64,000 bases of DNA from Streptomyces sp. LUP30 (GTDB taxonomy: Bacteria > Actinomycetota > Actinomycetes > Streptomycetales > Streptomycetaceae). The notes under the pieces were generated by a model that saw nothing but the letters and a program-made list of their open reading frames with translations, made no database searches and was not told the origin of the DNA. Location of the stretch: assembly GCF_001746365.1 (NCBI RefSeq), contig NZ_MJAJ01000033.1:26008-90007 (forward strand), in the 5' to 3' direction. Both the position numbers and the translations under genes were made by a program. Below, one piece after another: positions 61,923 to 64,000 of this stretch (positions are counted from its first letter, which is position 1; every line of letters begins with the position of its first letter).

Positions 61923-62647
61923 CGGCTCTCCCCCTTCGTCGGCTCTTGTTCCTGCGCGGGTGGTGCGGGTGGTGCGGGTGCAGGCGGTACGGGGTGGGTG
62001 GCGCCGTAGCGGCGGGCCACGGCGGCCTCGATCACGGCGACCTGCTGCTGTTCGTCGAGGACGCGCGGCCGGCCCATGGCGGCCGCGTTCCGGTAGACGC
62101 CGCAGCCCCATTCGAGGAGCAGCGCGTTCTCCACGGCGTCGTCGAGGGTGGCCCCGTGGGTGACCGCGCCGTGGTTGGCCATCAGGGCGGCGCTGCGCCC
62201 GTCGAGCGCGGTGAGCACCGACGCGGCCAGCTCGGGGGTGCCGAAGGTGGCGTACGGCGCGACGCGGACCGTGCCGCCGAGGGCCAGCAACTGGTAGTGG
62301 ATGCAAGGGAGTTCATCAAGCACGCAGGAGACGGCGGTGGCCATCGGGGCGTGGGTGTGGACGACCGCGCCGACTCCGTAGCGGCGGTAGACGCCGAGAT
62401 GCAGTTCCAGCTCCGAGGTCGGCTGCAGATCTCCGGCGACGACGGTCCCGTCGAGGTCGACGACGGTCACCTGGTCCGGGGTGAGCCGCGCGAGGACCGC
62501 TCCGGTCGCGGTGACCGCGACCAGGTCGCCGGCGCGTACGCTCACGTTCCCGGCCGTGCCGATGAGGAGGCCTTCGGCCCCCAGACGTCGGCAGGCGTCC
62601 GCCACGGCGGCCCGCTCCTGACTCAGCGTCGAGCTTGAGGCGGTCAT
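61919..62647 (-). CDS. Class II aldolase/adducin-family protein
   Basis: This 242-aa zinc aldolase of the FucA/AraD type has GTAGNVSVRAGD, TSELELHLGVYRRYG with the catalytic Glu, VVHTHAPMATA with two zinc His, and MANHGAVTHG with the third. It should split or epimerise a sugar 1-phosphate (or 5-phosphate), producing DHAP and an aldehyde. The C-terminal tail is a Pro/Ala run. It overlaps the kinase gene and is divergent from the TetR gene 58 bp away, which probably represses it. ATG 62647 has no strong ribosome site. Confidence 0.9.
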   Translation of the reverse strand: MTASSSTLSQERAAVADACRRLGAEGLLIGTAGNVSVRAGDLVAVTATGAVLARLTPDQVTVVDLDGTVVAGDLQPTSELELHLGVYRRYGVGAVVHTHAPMATAVSCVLDELPCIHYQLLALGGTVRVAPYATFGTPELAASVLTALDGRSAALMANHGAVTHGATLDDAVENALLLEWGCGVYRNAAAMGRPRVLDEQQQVAVIEAAVARRYGATHPVPPAPAPPAPPAQEQEPTKGESR

Positions 62648-62705
62648 GGGCGCGAAGGTAGCGTAAACATGAAACAAAGTCACGTTCAGGTTTGGAGGCA
62701 GTTCC

Positions 62706-63356
62706 TTGGTCCAGTCGACCGCGGGCCCCGGCGGCGACGCTCCTCTGCGCCGCACCCCCCGGCAGGCCCGCAGCAAGGCGCGTCTGGCCCTGCTGCTCCG
62801 GGCCGCCGAGCGCATCCTGGTCGACGAGGGCGTGGAGGCGCTCACCACGACACGGGTCGCGGCGGAGGCGAAGGTGTCGGTCGGGTCCCTCTACCAGTAC
62901 CTCCCCGATCGGGGCGCGATCATCGACGCCCTGGCCTCGGGATACTTCGCCCGCCTCGAAGGCGTCATGGACGATCTGACCCGGGCCGCGGCCGACGAGC
63001 GGTGGGACGATCCGGTGGGCGTCCTCGTCGACACCTGTGCCGGTGTCTACCGTGTCGAACACGGCTTCCGCGCCCTGTGGTTCGGCAGCGGGCTGACCGA
63101 ACGGACCCGGGCGGCGGACCGCGAGCACAAGCGCCGGATGGCCGACGGCGTCCGACGGGTGCTGCTCGCCCTGGGCGTGGCCCGCGACGACGAGCGGCTG
63201 GCGAGGGCCTGCCATGCCGCGATCCTCGCCGCCGACGCGCTCGCCCAGGAGGCCTTCCGTCGCACCCCGGAGGGCGACGGCGACCTCCTCGACGAGGCCA
63301 AGACGATGCTGCGCGGCTACCTCACGGAGGTCGTCGCAGGGTACGGACCGCGGTAG
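62706..63356 (+). CDS. TetR-family transcriptional regulator
   Basis: The 216-aa protein has an N-terminal helix-turn-helix (AERILVDEGVEALTTTRVAAEAKVSVGSLYQYLPDRGAIIDALA) and an all-helical ligand domain. It is divergent from the aldolase-kinase pair across a 58-bp gap, which must hold the operator; no perfect palindrome is seen there. The start is TTG at 62706, chosen because GGAGG stands seven bases upstream and no ATG or GTG is suitably placed. Confidence 0.9.
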   Translation: MVQSTAGPGGDAPLRRTPRQARSKARLALLLRAAERILVDEGVEALTTTRVAAEAKVSVGSLYQYLPDRGAIIDALASGYFARLEGVMDDLTRAAADERWDDPVGVLVDTCAGVYRVEHGFRALWFGSGLTERTRAADREHKRRMADGVRRVLLALGVARDDERLARACHAAILAADALAQEAFRRTPEGDGDLLDEAKTMLRGYLTEVVAGYGPR

Positions 63357-63469
63357 GCGGGGCGGCCGGACGGGGTGAAAGTCGCTGGCCGCCGCGCCGG
63401 GCCGGTGGATACGGTCGGGGCTCACAGGCGGACCGCGTCCTCGGCCGCCGCGCCCGGAAGGCGATCCCC

Positions 63470-63826
63470 GTGACCAGGCAGCCCCGCCCCACGACCACCC
63501 TGTGGCGCCCCACCGGGCCGGTGGAGCTGGCGCTGGTGCGCGACCTCGGCTGGCGTGCCTGGCCGCCGCGCCTCCCCGAGCAGCCGATCTTCTATCCGGT
63601 GCTCAACGAGGACTACGCCGTCAGGATCGCCCGGGACTGGAACGTCAAGCACGACGGCGCGGGCTACGTGACCCGGTTCGAGGTGGACTCCGCGTTCCTG
63701 CGCAGATACCCGGTCCAGCGGGCGGGCGGCCGGACCATCCTCGAACTGTGGGTGCCCGCAGACGAGTTGCCCGAGTTCAACGCGCACATCGTGGGCGGGA
63801 TCGAGGTCGTGCACGAGTTCCGGTGA
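63470..63826 (+). CDS. Conserved protein annotated in Streptomyces as ADP-ribosylation/crystallin J1
   Basis: The 118-aa cytoplasmic protein has TTLWRPTGPVELALVRDLGWRAWPPRLP, QPIFYPVLNEDYAVRIARDWN and a C-terminal ELWVPADELPEFNAHIVGGIEVVHEFR. The family is widespread in bacteria; despite the inherited name it has no ADP-ribosylhydrolase motif, and the function is unknown. GGAAGG precedes GTG 63470. Confidence 0.82.
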   Translation: MTRQPRPTTTLWRPTGPVELALVRDLGWRAWPPRLPEQPIFYPVLNEDYAVRIARDWNVKHDGAGYVTRFEVDSAFLRRYPVQRAGGRTILELWVPADELPEFNAHIVGGIEVVHEFR

Positions 63827-63859
63827 CGGCGCCGGGACGTTCCCCCGCCGCCACCGACG

Positions 63860-63935
63860 ACCCCAGGACCACCGGCCGACCCCAGGACCACCGGCCGACC
63901 CCAGGACCGCCGGCCGACCCCAGGACCGCCGGCTC
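63860..63935. repeat. Four 19-bp tandem repeats after the last gene
   Basis: Units start at 63860, 63879, 63898 and 63917 with consensus GACCCCAGGACCRCCGGCC. Units 1-2 are identical, and units 3-4 differ from them by one base plus a final change. The array lies in non-coding DNA at the right edge, followed by similar GC-rich sequence. A role is not evident. Confidence 0.9.
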
Positions 63936-64000
63936 GCCCGGGCCGCCGGCCCGCCCGGGGCCTCCGGACGGATCCCGCCGGCCGGACCCGGGCCGCGCGG

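Overview
The window reads as a high-GC actinobacterial chromosome, almost certainly Streptomyces. Nearly every gene has GC-rich third codon positions; GTG and TTG starts with GGAGG-like ribosome sites are common; and the gene set (a type III PKS srs operon, monomeric NADP isocitrate dehydrogenase, secreted GH6 and GH62 enzymes, an actinobacterial sulfur-type leader peptide) fits that genus. No rRNA, tRNA, insertion sequence or CRISPR array was seen.

Region 1 (1-22.8 kb) is the right-hand part of a trans-AT NRPS-PKS gene cluster that continues off the left edge. On the minus strand it encodes a truncated hemoglobin, an NRPS (carrier-Cy-Cy-A-PCP-Ox-KS), a type II thioesterase, an HMG-CoA-synthase-like enzyme, an enoyl-CoA hydratase, an AT fused to a degenerate PfaD domain, a PKS (linker-ACP-KS-KR-ACP-KS), a 14-TM exporter, an internally duplicated small-domain protein and a discrete AT. 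A phosphopantetheinyl transferase lies on the plus strand. The likely chemistry is a cysteine-derived thiazole passed through a condensation-incompetent KS into a beta-branch-capable polyketide. Three minus-strand promoters in the cluster share a palindromic box just upstream of the -10, which marks three co-regulated operons: Hb-NRPS-TE, HCS-ECH-AT-PKS-MFS, and the duplicated protein-AT.

Region 2 (22.9-33.2 kb) is mainly for plant-polymer degradation: a GH62 arabinofuranosidase, a LacI repressor, two GH6 cellulases and a CE2-type esterase, with LacI/CebR-type operators and readable promoters. A PhyH-type dioxygenase, a coupled 93-aa protein and a divergent AraC regulator sit within it. Region 3 (33.2-50.3 kb) holds a WD40 protein, a PucR remnant, the srs phenolic-lipid operon with a UbiA prenyltransferase upstream, an ABC exporter, a flippase-like membrane protein, MscS, an M1 peptidase, icd, a small DUF-type protein and an N-formylglutamate amidohydrolase-like protein.

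Region 4 (50.4-59.3 kb) is protease-rich: an ECF-like sigma factor translationally coupled to a 180-aa partner, a cytoplasmic subtilisin, a divergent TPR-CHAT (caspase-like) protein, a LuxR-type regulator and a metzincin without a signal peptide. The combination of TPR-CHAT, sigma factor and sigma-coupled partner recalls the protease-controlled sigma circuit of type III-E CRISPR, but with no CRISPR; it is the best candidate here for an undescribed signalling or defence system. Region 5 (59.3-64 kb) has a leader peptide with attenuator-like hairpins ahead of a GST-like gene and a monooxygenase relic, then a PfkB kinase/class II aldolase pair with a divergent TetR, and a small conserved protein.

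All functions are read from sequence motifs by eye. Domain borders are approximate, and no database search was run.
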